From: SHAN690 sp040221375
Lineage (GTDB): Bacteria; Bacteroidota; Bacteroidia; Flavobacteriales_G; Salibacteraceae
Length of the DNA: 64,000 nt
Reading direction: 5' to 3'
Assembly (NCBI GenBank): GCA_040221375.1
Contig: JAVKEP010000019.1
Location: 65,040-129,039 of the forward strand
In this document: piece after piece, positions 25,599-35,048 of the stretch
Layout: every line of letters begins with the position of its first letter
Numbering within the stretch: position 1 is the first letter of the stretch
The notes under the pieces: generated by a model
Databases searched by the model: none
The model's input: only the letters and a program-made list of their open reading frames with translations
What the model was told of the DNA's origin: nothing
Position numbers and translations under genes: made by a program

Positions 25599-26735
25599 GT
25601 GAACGTTCGACATTATTACCCAATTGCCTCGGTGCTTGGCCTTTTGCTGCTGGCCTTATCCATAAATGCTCAAGTACGAGTGAGTGGCAATGTGGTCCAC
25701 GCAGATGAGCCCGTTACCGATGTAACGATCAAGGTAATTGAGAATGGTGACGTACTCCGCACTATGTTGGCCGATCGAAAAGGTCGTTTTGAGACGGACA
25801 TTCCGTTTGGGAAGAACTACACATTGCTCTTTGTTCGGCCGTTCATGCTTCCTGTCGCCATTGATGTATCCACTAGTGAAGATGCGGAGAGTGAGGTACA
25901 CTATGACGTTCCACTGAAGATGAGGATGTACAACCGCTATTCAGGCATGTCAGAATCGCTTGCCAGAAAAAGCATCGGTAGGATTGAACGAACAGGAACG
26001 GGTGAAAACGCCTTTACGTTTGTGCCTTACGTCAAGGTAATTGAAGAACTTAAGCCGCTTTACGCTGAATCTGAACGCAGGGAAGCAGAAGGGGAGCAAC
26101 CCATTGCTTCTGAAGTCTTTTTTCCGGAGACCACCCCGGAGGCTGTCACCAAGAATATTGACCGAGCTGGTGGAACGAATGCGAATCCTTCGGATGCCAA
26201 TGCACCGGACGGTCCCGAGAAAGCTATTGCCGAAGAATCCTTGGACCGCAGTGGACGAGAAGCGGGTCGCTTTGAAGAAGTGGAACGATCCAAAGAAATC
26301 GAACGAGAACGAATTCTCCAATCCATGGAGCGTTCAGGGTCCGCTAAAGAAAAAGCGGAACGAGCTGGCGCTGACTACATAGATGCCTCGAAGCAACTGC
26401 GCCGAGAATTGGAGATGCAAGACGACACCCGCAATTTGGAGATTGCTGAAGCGCGGATCCAGAAGCAAGCAGATCAAGGGGTGCACTTAGAATCGGTACA
26501 CATGGGGGCGTCTCCTACCATGGACCAATCCGCTTCTAAGTTGGTTAAGCACTCCGTGGACGCCGGCATGTTTGTGTACGACGAACGATTGTTGATAGAA
26601 CTTGCTGGAACGCGCTTTGAGTACCGCAAGGCTGTGTACAATTGGTTGTTGTTTGATGTAACCTACTATTCCAAGGATGATAAGGAGATCAGTGAAGAAG
26701 AGTTCGATGAAGTTAAGAGGACGTTCGGTATATAG
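25599..26735 (+). CDS. Exported protein with a carboxypeptidase-regulatory-like domain and charged coiled coil
   Basis: 378 residues, GTG start. A signal peptide (about 1-24, ending SINAQ) precedes a beta-sandwich segment VRVSGNVVHADEPVTDVTIKV... with DRKGRFETDIPFG, typical of CarboxypepD_reg-like modules (about 26-100). Residues about 150-290 are strongly charged (Glu, Arg, Lys) and likely coiled coil. The end (FVYDERLLIELAGTRFEYRKAVYNWLLFD) is compact. No known function. Its 3' end overlaps the propeller protein gene by 29 nt, so the two are co-expressed and may interact in the periplasm. Confidence 0.75.
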   Translation: MNVRHYYPIASVLGLLLLALSINAQVRVSGNVVHADEPVTDVTIKVIENGDVLRTMLADRKGRFETDIPFGKNYTLLFVRPFMLPVAIDVSTSEDAESEVHYDVPLKMRMYNRYSGMSESLARKSIGRIERTGTGENAFTFVPYVKVIEELKPLYAESERREAEGEQPIASEVFFPETTPEAVTKNIDRAGGTNANPSDANAPDGPEKAIAEESLDRSGREAGRFEEVERSKEIERERILQSMERSGSAKEKAERAGADYIDASKQLRRELEMQDDTRNLEIAEARIQKQADQGVHLESVHMGASPTMDQSASKLVKHSVDAGMFVYDERLLIELAGTRFEYRKAVYNWLLFDVTYYSKDDKEISEEEFDEVKRTFGI

Positions 26736-29700
26736 TTGGCTCTTGTTGGCAGTCCTGTTGGTGGCCCAGCAAGGCATTGCCCAGATGTCGAGCTTTAAGC
26801 ATTACGGTCTCGATAAAAGCATTTTTCCGAGTCGAATCGAATGCATCGATCAAACGGATCACGGTGAATTACTCATCGGAACCTTGGCGGGATTAGTCAT
26901 TTACGACGGCTTCGATTTCAAAACGAAGAGTGTAAAGTCTGGATTAGCGGAAAGTTCAATTTCCTCGGTTACAGCGTTGGAAGAGCTCATTTACATCGGC
27001 CATTGGGCGGGCAATATTTCAATCTATGACACCAGGGCAGATACGTTCAGCCTTTGGTTGACTGCGGCTGCATTTGAGTACGCTTCTGTGCGTCAAATCA
27101 TTCCATTGAGTAAGGATTCGGTCTATGCCGTAACGTCAGAAGGCAGACTCTTCATGGTCGTGAACGGTGTGCCAGAACGGATTGCATTGCCTATATCAAA
27201 TGAAGAGACCCACGTCAGACGGGTGTATTTATTGAAGGATCGGGAAGTCGTTGTCTCCACCTCAAAAATATTTCAACGAAAAAACGGTAGCGATTGGGAG
27301 GCGATAGCCATTGCTGGGATGGGTGCGTTGCCCAGCTTTGAAATTCATTCCGTCATACCACTCAAAGATGGGAAATGGGCCGTTTCATTCGAAACAGGAG
27401 TCGGACTCTTCTCTGAGCAATCCGAAGGATGGACCATGGAAGCAATCGTTCGCTTGGAATTCCCGGCTAAGCTCCTAACAGAGGACGCCGAGGGTAGAAT
27501 TTGGATCAGCACCGATGAAAGTGGCATCTACCGGCATGACCCCGTCCAACATACGACCGTGCATTTTGAGCGAAAAAATGGCTTGAGCTACAACCAAATT
27601 CGGGCCCTCTATACTGATAAAGAGGGGAATGTATGGATAGCAACTACCGCGGGGCTGGATCAATATTTAGGCGATGCATTCACCTTAATCGATCAGCGTT
27701 CAGGGTTGATTGGTGGATTGGTATGGGACGTAGAATTGGCCAATGGCAAATTCTATGCGCTCACGCCGAAAGGAATCGCGATGGGTTCAGCCATCAAAGG
27801 CCTGGACGACCCCATGGTAGAAAAATTCATTCCGATCGAAGTAACCGAACCGAAGCAAGCCGTATTCGATGGAACGGAATTCATTTGGATTTTGGATCGC
27901 GACGGGGGGCTCTGGAAACTTAGTACCAACACACACGCAATCGTAGCATTCAACCAACTGGAAAGGGGGGTCAACTGTTTGGAATTTGTGAATGGTGAGC
28001 TGTGGGTAGGAACGGACGATGGCGTCTTTGTACTCAATGCACAAGAAGCGATAAAACAGATTACCTCAGAAACGGGTTTAGCGGGCAACAAAGTTACCGG
28101 GATTTATTATTCAAGCGTTCGAAACGAAACGTGGATAACAGTGCTGGGAGCACCAACTACGCTATACTATGAAGGCAAATTCCGTCAGATGGGCGCGGCA
28201 GAAGGCATCGGTTCCAGCGTCATCCAAGACGCTGCTTTCGATCGAGAGGGGTTCGTTTGGTTCGCTACGTATGACAAAGGCGTATTCAGATACGTAGGTG
28301 AAGGTAGGTTCGAATCGCTGAGTGACATAACCGAACTGACTTCGAACACCACATTTGCCATCGAAGTGGATGACAACGGCGTGGTTTGGGTTGGCCATAA
28401 TTGGGGTGTCGACGCATACTACGTCAATACCGGAGTGCAACGGTGGTATGGAGAAGACGAGGGCTTCATGGGCGTAGAAGTGAATGCTGGCGCCATGCGA
28501 CTGGGACCAGAGGGCCAGCTTTGGATGGGGACGCTCATGGGGATGCTGCATTTCGATCCCAGCCTCATCGCTACCAACGAAGTAGAGCCCAGCCTCGAAA
28601 TATCGACGGCAAACCTCGGGCCGATCGACCTTCTGGCTGCTCACAGCAGGATGAATTTTTTGAGTTCAGCGAATGATTTTTCAGTCGCATTCAGCTCTGT
28701 AGCACTGAAGAACCCGTCGCGCAACAAATACTTCTACCGCTTGCGGGGAGCACACGAGAACTGGAAAAAATTAGATCGACCGGGCGAGATCGAGTACCTT
28801 TCACTTCCGGCTGGAGATTTCACGTTTCAACTCAAAGCCTGCAACGACTCTGACGTTTGCTCGGTGAAGCCCTTCGAATTGAGCTTTAGTATTTACCCTC
28901 CTTTTTATCAAACATGGTGGTTCTATACCATCGTTTTCCTGCTGGTAGTGATGGCTATTTTCTTCATGGATCGGTATCGAATCGTAAACCTTCTTGAAGA
29001 AAAAAATGTGATCGAAGAACAGCTTGCATTGAAGGAACAACACATGTCTGATTTGCAAGAGGACGTTCAAAAGTTGGGCAAAAGATTGGAAGTCGACGCC
29101 TCCATTATTGGTGTGCTCGAAGAGTCCGCAAACGATCGTTCCATAAAAACTTGTGAAATCCTTACCCATTTCAAACTGTACCAGCGTAAAATTGAGTCGG
29201 TCAGCGCCGATGGAGTGCTGTGTTTCAATGCGAACGGATACCATACGGTCGTCTTGGTGGATGTCGGCATTACAGGCAATGCAGCGCATGCCTTGCGTAC
29301 CGTGCTTGAAGCGGCCATGAATAAAGCACTTCCCGAGCATTTTAATGCTGAAAGCGTCTTGAATGCTTGGGAGTCATCCGTTAGAGAACTCGAATCAAAA
29401 TTCACGAAGTTCAAGGAGGTGCAATGGTGCTTGTACACCGCCGACTCGGATAAAGCGTTTGCCGCAGTGAATGGGATGGCAGGATTTACCTTCGACAAAG
29501 AAGGAGCCAGAGAATGGAATGGGGCCGAACAACCAACGGGGTCGAAGACACAGAACCGACTCCGTGAAATTGATTCTCAGGACGCGGTACTGGTCGTTTC
29601 AGATGGATTGATCACTCAGCTTAATGAATCGGGCACGAAGTCGTATGGCAAATCCAGGTTGCTCAAATTGATCGATGGAAATCGCGATAAGAATCAAGAA

Positions 29701-29796
29701 CAGTTGACAACGGCAATTTGGCATGATGTGGATGAATGGTCAGGAGCGATGGAGCAATTTGATGACATGACCATCTATTTTTGGAACCATGTTTAA
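26707..29796 (+). CDS. Two-component-type propeller receptor with Y_Y_Y domain and C-terminal PP2C/SpoIIE-like domain
   Basis: 1029 residues from the ATG at 26707, which gives a signal peptide (RSVYSWLLLAVLLVAQQGIAQ); the in-frame ATG at 26677 is 10 codons longer. Residues about 30-640 are Reg_prop beta-propeller repeats (IWISTDESGIYRHD, VWIATTAGLDQY, LWVGTDDGVF, VWFATYDKGVF). Then comes a Y_Y_Y domain (about 665-740), one membrane helix (about 742-762), a coiled coil, and a cytoplasmic C-terminal domain with VLVDVGITGNAAHA, VLVVSDGLI and FDDMTIYFW, matching SpoIIE-type PP2C phosphatases. The GHG turn of the family is replaced by ITG, so activity may be weak. There is no histidine kinase module. 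It overlaps the lipoprotein gene by 8 nt. Confidence 0.85.
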   Translation: MKLRGRSVYSWLLLAVLLVAQQGIAQMSSFKHYGLDKSIFPSRIECIDQTDHGELLIGTLAGLVIYDGFDFKTKSVKSGLAESSISSVTALEELIYIGHWAGNISIYDTRADTFSLWLTAAAFEYASVRQIIPLSKDSVYAVTSEGRLFMVVNGVPERIALPISNEETHVRRVYLLKDREVVVSTSKIFQRKNGSDWEAIAIAGMGALPSFEIHSVIPLKDGKWAVSFETGVGLFSEQSEGWTMEAIVRLEFPAKLLTEDAEGRIWISTDESGIYRHDPVQHTTVHFERKNGLSYNQIRALYTDKEGNVWIATTAGLDQYLGDAFTLIDQRSGLIGGLVWDVELANGKFYALTPKGIAMGSAIKGLDDPMVEKFIPIEVTEPKQAVFDGTEFIWILDRDGGLWKLSTNTHAIVAFNQLERGVNCLEFVNGELWVGTDDGVFVLNAQEAIKQITSETGLAGNKVTGIYYSSVRNETWITVLGAPTTLYYEGKFRQMGAAEGIGSSVIQDAAFDREGFVWFATYDKGVFRYVGEGRFESLSDITELTSNTTFAIEVDDNGVVWVGHNWGVDAYYVNTGVQRWYGEDEGFMGVEVNAGAMRLGPEGQLWMGTLMGMLHFDPSLIATNEVEPSLEISTANLGPIDLLAAHSRMNFLSSANDFSVAFSSVALKNPSRNKYFYRLRGAHENWKKLDRPGEIEYLSLPAGDFTFQLKACNDSDVCSVKPFELSFSIYPPFYQTWWFYTIVFLLVVMAIFFMDRYRIVNLLEEKNVIEEQLALKEQHMSDLQEDVQKLGKRLEVDASIIGVLEESANDRSIKTCEILTHFKLYQRKIESVSADGVLCFNANGYHTVVLVDVGITGNAAHALRTVLEAAMNKALPEHFNAESVLNAWESSVRELESKFTKFKEVQWCLYTADSDKAFAAVNGMAGFTFDKEGAREWNGAEQPTGSKTQNRLREIDSQDAVLVVSDGLITQLNESGTKSYGKSRLLKLIDGNRDKNQEQLTTAIWHDVDEWSGAMEQFDDMTIYFWNHV

Positions 29797-30613
29797 CGTA
29801 AAAATATTCGTGGCCTGCTTACTAACCACGCTCGTGGTCGGCGGTTGTTCTACCTCCCACGATCAGAGGAGTATCGAAGAGCAAGAACGCGCATTCGATT
29901 GGAAGGGTAGCCTATCACTGGAATTGCGCATTGCAGTGAAAAAGGGTGAATTCGAAACCGTCAACATCGAATCGTATGCTTGCAGCAGTCCATTGAATGA
30001 ATTTGCTGAACAGTTATTCGACATGTCGTTTTCAGGCGATGCAGACGTGTATGCGCCAACCTTGTTCGGGGATTATGATCCACGTACGAAGTTGGACCCT
30101 AAGGCCTTAGTGGAGGCGTTGAGCATGTTTGATACGGTCCAAGTCATGGACGTGCTGACCGGCGAGCCACACGACACCATCATCGATATGAGCTTCAATA
30201 AAACTGCTTTGAGTTCCATGCTTATGAGGTTCAGACTCAGTGGAGATGATGAGCTGCAGATGACCCCGACTTACGTGGCTCTGGGAACCCAAATATTCAA
30301 CCCCGATAACGGTGAGCGCAGGGGAGTGAGCAACAAGTTCTTCCTTAGAAACATGGGTTCAGACGCAGATGAGTCGGCCGATGCGGATGATTTTTTAATC
30401 TTTTATACCGATAGCCTGGGCTTCTTTGCTCCGCATTCTTTCGCGATTCACCCTGAAGTATCGTCAAAATCAATGCTTCGGTGGTTTCAAAAAAACTTCC
30501 CCGGACAAGAGCATTTTACCATGACCCTCGAATTGGGCATCCGATCAGCCGAAGGTCAAATCGAGGTAGAAAGTGTACGTGTGAGTCCACGCGAAAACGA
30601 GAAGAATGCTTGA
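29789..30613 (+). CDS. Uncharacterised lipoprotein downstream of the propeller receptor
   Basis: 274 residues. The signal peptide ends in a good lipobox (LVVGGC, Cys at about 20), so it should be lipidated and held in the inner or outer membrane. The mature part is acidic with no recognised domain. Its start overlaps the propeller gene stop by 8 nt, which marks it as part of a three-gene unit (25599-30613). It converges with the methyltransferase gene, only 2 nt apart, with no terminator visible between them. Confidence 0.72.
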   Translation: MFNVKIFVACLLTTLVVGGCSTSHDQRSIEEQERAFDWKGSLSLELRIAVKKGEFETVNIESYACSSPLNEFAEQLFDMSFSGDADVYAPTLFGDYDPRTKLDPKALVEALSMFDTVQVMDVLTGEPHDTIIDMSFNKTALSSMLMRFRLSGDDELQMTPTYVALGTQIFNPDNGERRGVSNKFFLRNMGSDADESADADDFLIFYTDSLGFFAPHSFAIHPEVSSKSMLRWFQKNFPGQEHFTMTLELGIRSAEGQIEVESVRVSPRENEKNA

Positions 30614-30615
30614 CC

Positions 30616-31200
30616 TTAAGGGTGGAGCAGGTTGATGAACAATTCGCGGCCTTGTCTGGGCGGAATACTGTTGTAGGCGCGTTCCATGACCTGAACATCA
30701 AAAAGTCCTTCAAAGTAGGCGAGGTACTCGTCCTTGCTTCCTCCATAAGGAGGATGGTCATTTCCGAATTCAGTATCGAATAACAAGCCCACCAAGCGCC
30801 CTCCGGGTGCCAACAAGTCGTGAATTTTGGTGGCATATTCCATGCGTCTACTCGGTTCGAGCGCACAAAAGAAGGTCTGTTCTACGATGATGTCGTAACT
30901 TCCTTCCAAATCGAAAAAATCCCCATGTAGAATGTGCTCTGCAGGAAGGTTAGGAACGCGTTCTTGAATCCGTTGAACGGCCGTAGGGGCAATGTCGATC
31001 AAGTGTAAATTCTTGAACCCCAGATTATAAATGTACTCGCCTTCCCAAGCATTCCCGCATCCAGGGATGAGAATCCGCTTGCTCCGATCGCCTACTTGAT
31101 CAAAATATGCCTTGATGGGCGTGGAGGCGTAACCGATGTCCCACCCGGTTTGTCGATCCACCCAGCGCGTTTCCCAGTAGTGAGCATTTGAAGAAGTCAT
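30616..31200 (-). CDS. Thiopurine methyltransferase-like SAM-dependent methyltransferase
   Basis: 194 residues from the ATG at 31200. Features of the TPMT family: WETRWVDRQTGWDIGYA near the N-terminus, ILIPGCGNAWEGEYIYNLGF as the SAM loop, HLIDIAPTAV, ILHGDFFDL, and EQTFFCALEPSRR. The family methylates sulphur, selenium or halide acceptors; the natural substrate is unknown. Cytoplasmic. It lies 8 nt after ribBA on the same strand and is probably read from the same mRNA. Confidence 0.9.
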   Translation of the reverse strand: MTSSNAHYWETRWVDRQTGWDIGYASTPIKAYFDQVGDRSKRILIPGCGNAWEGEYIYNLGFKNLHLIDIAPTAVQRIQERVPNLPAEHILHGDFFDLEGSYDIIVEQTFFCALEPSRRMEYATKIHDLLAPGGRLVGLLFDTEFGNDHPPYGGSKDEYLAYFEGLFDVQVMERAYNSIPPRQGRELFINLLHP

Positions 31201-31208
31201 GCTCAAGG

Positions 31209-32420
31209 CTACTTGTCTTTGTCGATCTGCAGGTCGTGTCCCATCTTATCTTTCTTGGTCCATAGGTAATGATGGTTATGCGGATTCGAAGCGATTTCCA
31301 TCGGCACAACTTCCGTAATTTCCAATCCGTATCCGATGAGGCCGGTCCTTTTCTTTGGGTTGTTGCTGATCAATTTCATCTTTCGGACGCCGAGATCACG
31401 CAAGATTTGTGCACCCACGCCGTAATCCCTTTCGTCCATTTTAAAACCGAGTTTCAAATTGGCCTCCACCGTGTCTAATCCTTCTTCTTGAAGTTTGTAG
31501 GCTTTCAACTTATTGGTCAAACCGATCCCACGTCCTTCTTGCTGCATGTAAACGACCGCACCCTTTCCTTGTTCTTCAATGAATTTCATGGCTTCGTGCA
31601 GTTGTGGCCCGCAATCACATCGGTAGGATCCGAAAATGTCTCCGGTTACGCACGATGAATGTACGCGTACAAGGATTGGCTCATCCTCGTTCCATTCACC
31701 CTTGGTCAGCGCTAGATGCTCTTCGCCGGTGGTTGTTTGTAAATAGGAATGAAGCTGAAACTCTCCCCATTCTGTGGGTAGTTTAACGCTAACGCCACGC
31801 TCGATGATGCTTTCGGTACGCATCCGATATGCAACCAAGTCTTCGATGGAGATGATTTTCAGATTCAACCGCTCCGCAATTTCCTTCAGTTGAGGCATAC
31901 GTGCCATGGTGCCATCTTCGTTCATGATTTCTACCAAGACTCCCGCAGGTTCCAACCCTGCCATGCGAGCAAGGTCGATGGTGGCCTCTGTATGCCCCGT
32001 TCTTCTTAATACCCCTCCGCGTTTCGCACGCAATGGAAAAATGTGGCCTGGCCGCCCTAAATCTTCGGGCTTCGTGGTAGGGTCGATGAGTGCTTTGATC
32101 GTTTTGGCTCGATCACTTGCACTGATGCCTGTTGTTACTCCTTTGCCATTGAGATCTACCGAAACCGTGAATGGGGTTTCATGCAATGCGGTATTCTGTG
32201 GAACCATCAAGTCGAGCCCAAGCTCGTCGCAACGGTCTTCAATAAGGGCAGCACAAATCAGCCCGCGGCCATGCGTAGCCATGAAATTGACGATCTCAGG
32301 TGTGATGAAGTCCGCTGCAGCGATAAAATCTCCTTCGTTTTCTCTGTCCTCATCATCTACTACAATGATCACCTTCCCGTTGCGGATGTCTTCTAAGGCT
32401 TCTTCGATGGTATTCAACAT
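31209..32420 (-). CDS. ribBA: Bifunctional 3,4-dihydroxy-2-butanone-4-phosphate synthase / GTP cyclohydrolase II
   Basis: 403 residues from the ATG at 32420, the normal family start (MLNTIEEALEDIRNGK); an in-frame extension to 32540 adds 40 residues unlike the family. N-terminal RibB half: VDDEDRENEGDF, the HTEATIDLARMAG region. C-terminal RibA half: RVHSSCVTGDIFGSYRCDCG with the three zinc cysteines, and QQEGRGIGLTNK. It catalyses the two entry steps of riboflavin synthesis. The 120-nt leader between 32420 and 32540 does not show an FMN riboswitch. Full length. Confidence 0.96.
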   Translation of the reverse strand: MLNTIEEALEDIRNGKVIIVVDDEDRENEGDFIAAADFITPEIVNFMATHGRGLICAALIEDRCDELGLDLMVPQNTALHETPFTVSVDLNGKGVTTGISASDRAKTIKALIDPTTKPEDLGRPGHIFPLRAKRGGVLRRTGHTEATIDLARMAGLEPAGVLVEIMNEDGTMARMPQLKEIAERLNLKIISIEDLVAYRMRTESIIERGVSVKLPTEWGEFQLHSYLQTTTGEEHLALTKGEWNEDEPILVRVHSSCVTGDIFGSYRCDCGPQLHEAMKFIEEQGKGAVVYMQQEGRGIGLTNKLKAYKLQEEGLDTVEANLKLGFKMDERDYGVGAQILRDLGVRKMKLISNNPKKRTGLIGYGLEITEVVPMEIASNPHNHHYLWTKKDKMGHDLQIDKDK

Positions 32421-32667
32421 ATTCAGTGAATTGGACTGCGAAGTTACCAAAGCTGGGGTAGTTTCACGTCGTTCGCTCGAATGCATTCCAACGAATGATG
32501 CCGATTTTTTCAAGACGCGGATGGTGTGTGCATCCACCATCGGTAAAATTGACAGCTTTGTGGTAAAATATTGGGAATCAATCGGTTAAAATGACATACG
32601 AAGTGTAGATTGAACTGAAATTTCGGCAGATATACGTGGATGGACCAAGGATTGAAAGCGAGGAAGC

Positions 32668-33126
32668 ATGAAAACAATTAAAATGAAAATCATGGAACCA
32701 ACCATTAGAAAGCAAACAAGCAACGGGGGGTATTTCCCTAGCATGTTAGATGAATTATTCAATGAATTGGAATGGCCAACGGCCGCAAAGACCACTGTTC
32801 CTGCAGTGAATGTGAAAGAAACAGAGAGCAGCTACCACCTTGACGTGGTTGCACCTGGGATGTCCAAAGAAATGTTTAACGTGGAAGTTGAAAAGAATAC
32901 GCTGACCATCTCTTCTGCAGATTGGCAAGAAGAAGTGAAAGAAGGAGAGAAGTACACGCGCAAGGAATTCAGCGTGCAGTCGTTCAAGCGGACCTTCAAA
33001 CTTCCCGAAAACGAAGTGGATGTCGAATCCATTGAAGGGAAGTACGAGCAAGGAATTTTGCGCATCACGCTTCCTAAGCTACCAGAAGAAATGCGCAAGT
33101 CGAGCAAGCGTATATTGATTGGCTAA
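32668..33126 (+). CDS. Hsp20 / alpha-crystallin family small heat-shock protein
   Basis: 152 residues. The start at 32668 follows a good purine-rich ribosome-binding site (GAGGAAG, directly before the ATG); a second ATG at 32692 is possible. The alpha-crystallin domain spans about residues 45-135: VNVKETESSYHLDVVAPGM, the SFKRTFKLPENEVDVESI region and the closing YEQGILRITLPK. This ATP-independent chaperone holds unfolded proteins in the cytoplasm. It is divergent from ribBA across a 247-nt gap and ends in its own terminator, so it is a single-gene unit. Confidence 0.95.
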   Translation: MKTIKMKIMEPTIRKQTSNGGYFPSMLDELFNELEWPTAAKTTVPAVNVKETESSYHLDVVAPGMSKEMFNVEVEKNTLTISSADWQEEVKEGEKYTRKEFSVQSFKRTFKLPENEVDVESIEGKYEQGILRITLPKLPEEMRKSSKRILIG

Positions 33127-33149
33127 GGGCCAATCCTTAATCTGTCAGG

Positions 33150-33186
33150 AAATGCCTCTCATCATTGGTGCGGGGCATTTTTTTTA
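33150..33186 (+). terminator. Terminator after hsp20
   Basis: AAATGCC (33150-33156) pairs with GGCATTT (33174-33180), extendable by a G-T and a C-G pair, with a loop of about 13 nt, then a run of T. The next gene starts at 33199. Confidence 0.75.
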
Positions 33187-33198
33187 GCTTCGTCCGAC

Positions 33199-33864
33199 AT
33201 GGAAAAGTGGTCTTCCCAACTTTCGAGGTACTACCGTTCATTAACAAAGCCCAACATTCCTGCCCGTTACGGCTGCATGAATCCCTATGAAAATAGCGAG
33301 ACCATGCAGGTTGTCGATGCATTCTTAAAGAAGTATTTTGACGACAGCGAACAGCGAACCTTGCTGTTTGGTATCAATCCAGGCCGGTTTGGCTCTGGCA
33401 TTACCGGAATCTCATTCACGGATCCGATTCGGTTGACGGAAATACTCGACATCGAGCATCCATTTGGCCTGCGCCCTGAGTTGTCGAGCCAGTTCATCTA
33501 CGATGTCATCGAAGCCGCTGGTGGGGCAAAGGAATTTTATAGATGTCACTTTATTTCGGCAGTATATCCATTGGGCTTTTTACATGAGGGCAAAAACATC
33601 AATTACTACGAGCTCGATCGATGGAGGGAGTATATGATCGAGCCAATTGCAGCTGAAATTAACAAGCATATGCAGTGGAATGTGCGGCGAGATAAGTGCA
33701 TCTGCATCGGCCGAGGAGACAACGCTAAGGTGCTGAACGAGTTGAACGAAATCTACGGCTGGTTTGATGAAGTGATTGCACTCCCTCATCCACGATGGGT
33801 ACTGCAATACCGAAGAAAGCAAAAGGACATATTCATCGATCAATACTTAGCAGCACTGCTTTGA
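33199..33864 (+). CDS. SMUG-like uracil-DNA glycosylase family protein
   Basis: 221 residues. LLFGINPGRFGSGITGISFTDP (residues about 55-76; motif 1 of SMUG-type glycosylases, with G-x-N-P-G) and the late ALPHPRWV (about 195, motif 2, His-Pro) place it in the uracil-DNA glycosylase superfamily next to SMUG1/SMUG2. It would cut uracil or related damaged bases from DNA. The asparagine in the first motif is the expected active-site residue. Single gene between the hsp20 terminator and the LytS kinase. Confidence 0.8.
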   Translation: MEKWSSQLSRYYRSLTKPNIPARYGCMNPYENSETMQVVDAFLKKYFDDSEQRTLLFGINPGRFGSGITGISFTDPIRLTEILDIEHPFGLRPELSSQFIYDVIEAAGGAKEFYRCHFISAVYPLGFLHEGKNINYYELDRWREYMIEPIAAEINKHMQWNVRRDKCICIGRGDNAKVLNELNEIYGWFDEVIALPHPRWVLQYRRKQKDIFIDQYLAALL

Positions 33865-33938
33865 GCGATTCACGTCGAAATTCGGCCATTTGTCACATAG
33901 AACGCCGCGTTGATTCTGGACAATACTTACTTTGAACC

Positions 33939-35048
33939 ATGTTCAAGAAGCTACCCCTTCCATTCATTTTTGTCCTAGGAGCAGGAGTCGTCCTTAGCCT
34001 ATTGATGAGCTTAAAAGCGATGATGCCATACTTGTATTGGGACGAGATGAGTGAGTTTGTGTTCTACCGCAGCTCGCTGCCACACATCATCAACTATCTG
34101 TTTTGGCCTGTTTTAATACCGATCACCTATTGGGCGTTTTCTAATTATCGCTTGGGTAAGGGGGCAGCGCTAGGGGACAGAGCGATGAGTGTCCTATTCA
34201 GCTTGCTCATTCCATTCGTTCACGAGTTCAGCACTACTGTAATTTACTTTTCGCTGCTTGCAAGCTTTGATATCTTTCACTTCTCATCCAAGACCTGGCC
34301 CCAAGTAATGGCGGCTTTTCCTGGGGTGTACATCGGTAGAATCCTAGAGTATTGGATCATTTACGCATTGTTTGCTGCCTTTGAGTACTACAAGAAGTAC
34401 AAAGACAAACAGGCAGAATTGGGCAGAATCGAGGCACAGCTCAACCGTACCAAACTTGAGGTGCTGAAAATGCAGCTTCAACCGCATTTCCTCTTCAATG
34501 CCCTCAATACCATCAGCAGCCTGATGGAGATCGACGTAAAGAAAGCCCAGCAAGTGACTGCTAGGCTCGGCGATTTATTACGAGGAATCCTGGAGCAGGA
34601 CTCGCGCGTGTTTGTGTCATTGGAAGAAGAAATTGATTACGTGAAAACGTACTTGGAGATCGAACGAGTGCGCTTCGAGGATCGCTTGCAGTTTGAAATA
34701 TCGGTTGAAGCAGGAGTTGAAGGGTTTCAAGTGCCCCTCTTGATCATCCAACCACTAGCAGAGAATGCCATCAAGCATGGCATTGCCAAGATCATGCGTG
34801 GGGGTAAAATCCTCGTGGATGCACGCATGCAAGGAGACAACTTGGTGGTCGTAGTTTCAGACGACGGCAAGGGCTACTCTGGACGAATACCCGAGTTATT
34901 CAAACAAGGCATTGGATTGCAGAATACCAAAGAGCGCTTGAAAGAACTGTATCGAAGAGAGGCTACATTTCTGGTAGAGACCGAAAATGATAAAGGGTTC
35001 AAAGTCACATTGACCATTCCAAAACAAGTAGAATATGCGAACGATTAA
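33939..35048 (+). CDS. LytS-type sensor histidine kinase
   Basis: 369 residues. About four membrane helices occupy residues 8-150, followed by a coiled coil and the His_kinase (PF06580) signature MQLQPHFLFNALNTISSLM with the phospho-acceptor His near 184. The ATPase region shows PLAENAIKHGI (N box) and DDGKGY and GIGLQNTKERL (G boxes). It has no recognised extracellular domain, so the membrane helices themselves probably sense. It overlaps its response regulator by 14 nt, a classic coupled pair. Confidence 0.92.
   Translation: MFKKLPLPFIFVLGAGVVLSLLMSLKAMMPYLYWDEMSEFVFYRSSLPHIINYLFWPVLIPITYWAFSNYRLGKGAALGDRAMSVLFSLLIPFVHEFSTTVIYFSLLASFDIFHFSSKTWPQVMAAFPGVYIGRILEYWIIYALFAAFEYYKKYKDKQAELGRIEAQLNRTKLEVLKMQLQPHFLFNALNTISSLMEIDVKKAQQVTARLGDLLRGILEQDSRVFVSLEEEIDYVKTYLEIERVRFEDRLQFEISVEAGVEGFQVPLLIIQPLAENAIKHGIAKIMRGGKILVDARMQGDNLVVVVSDDGKGYSGRIPELFKQGIGLQNTKERLKELYRREATFLVETENDKGFKVTLTIPKQVEYAND

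Noticed and set aside
26677..26706. Earlier ATG for the propeller receptor
   Set aside because: It adds ten charged residues before a good signal peptide; the ATG at 26707 is the better start.
32421..32540. Possible FMN riboswitch or N-terminal extension upstream of ribBA
   Set aside because: No FMN-element consensus segments are present, and the 40 extra in-frame residues do not resemble RibBA N-termini.
31906..32589. 227-codon plus-strand frame across ribBA
   Set aside because: Antisense to conserved ribBA domains with no motif of its own.
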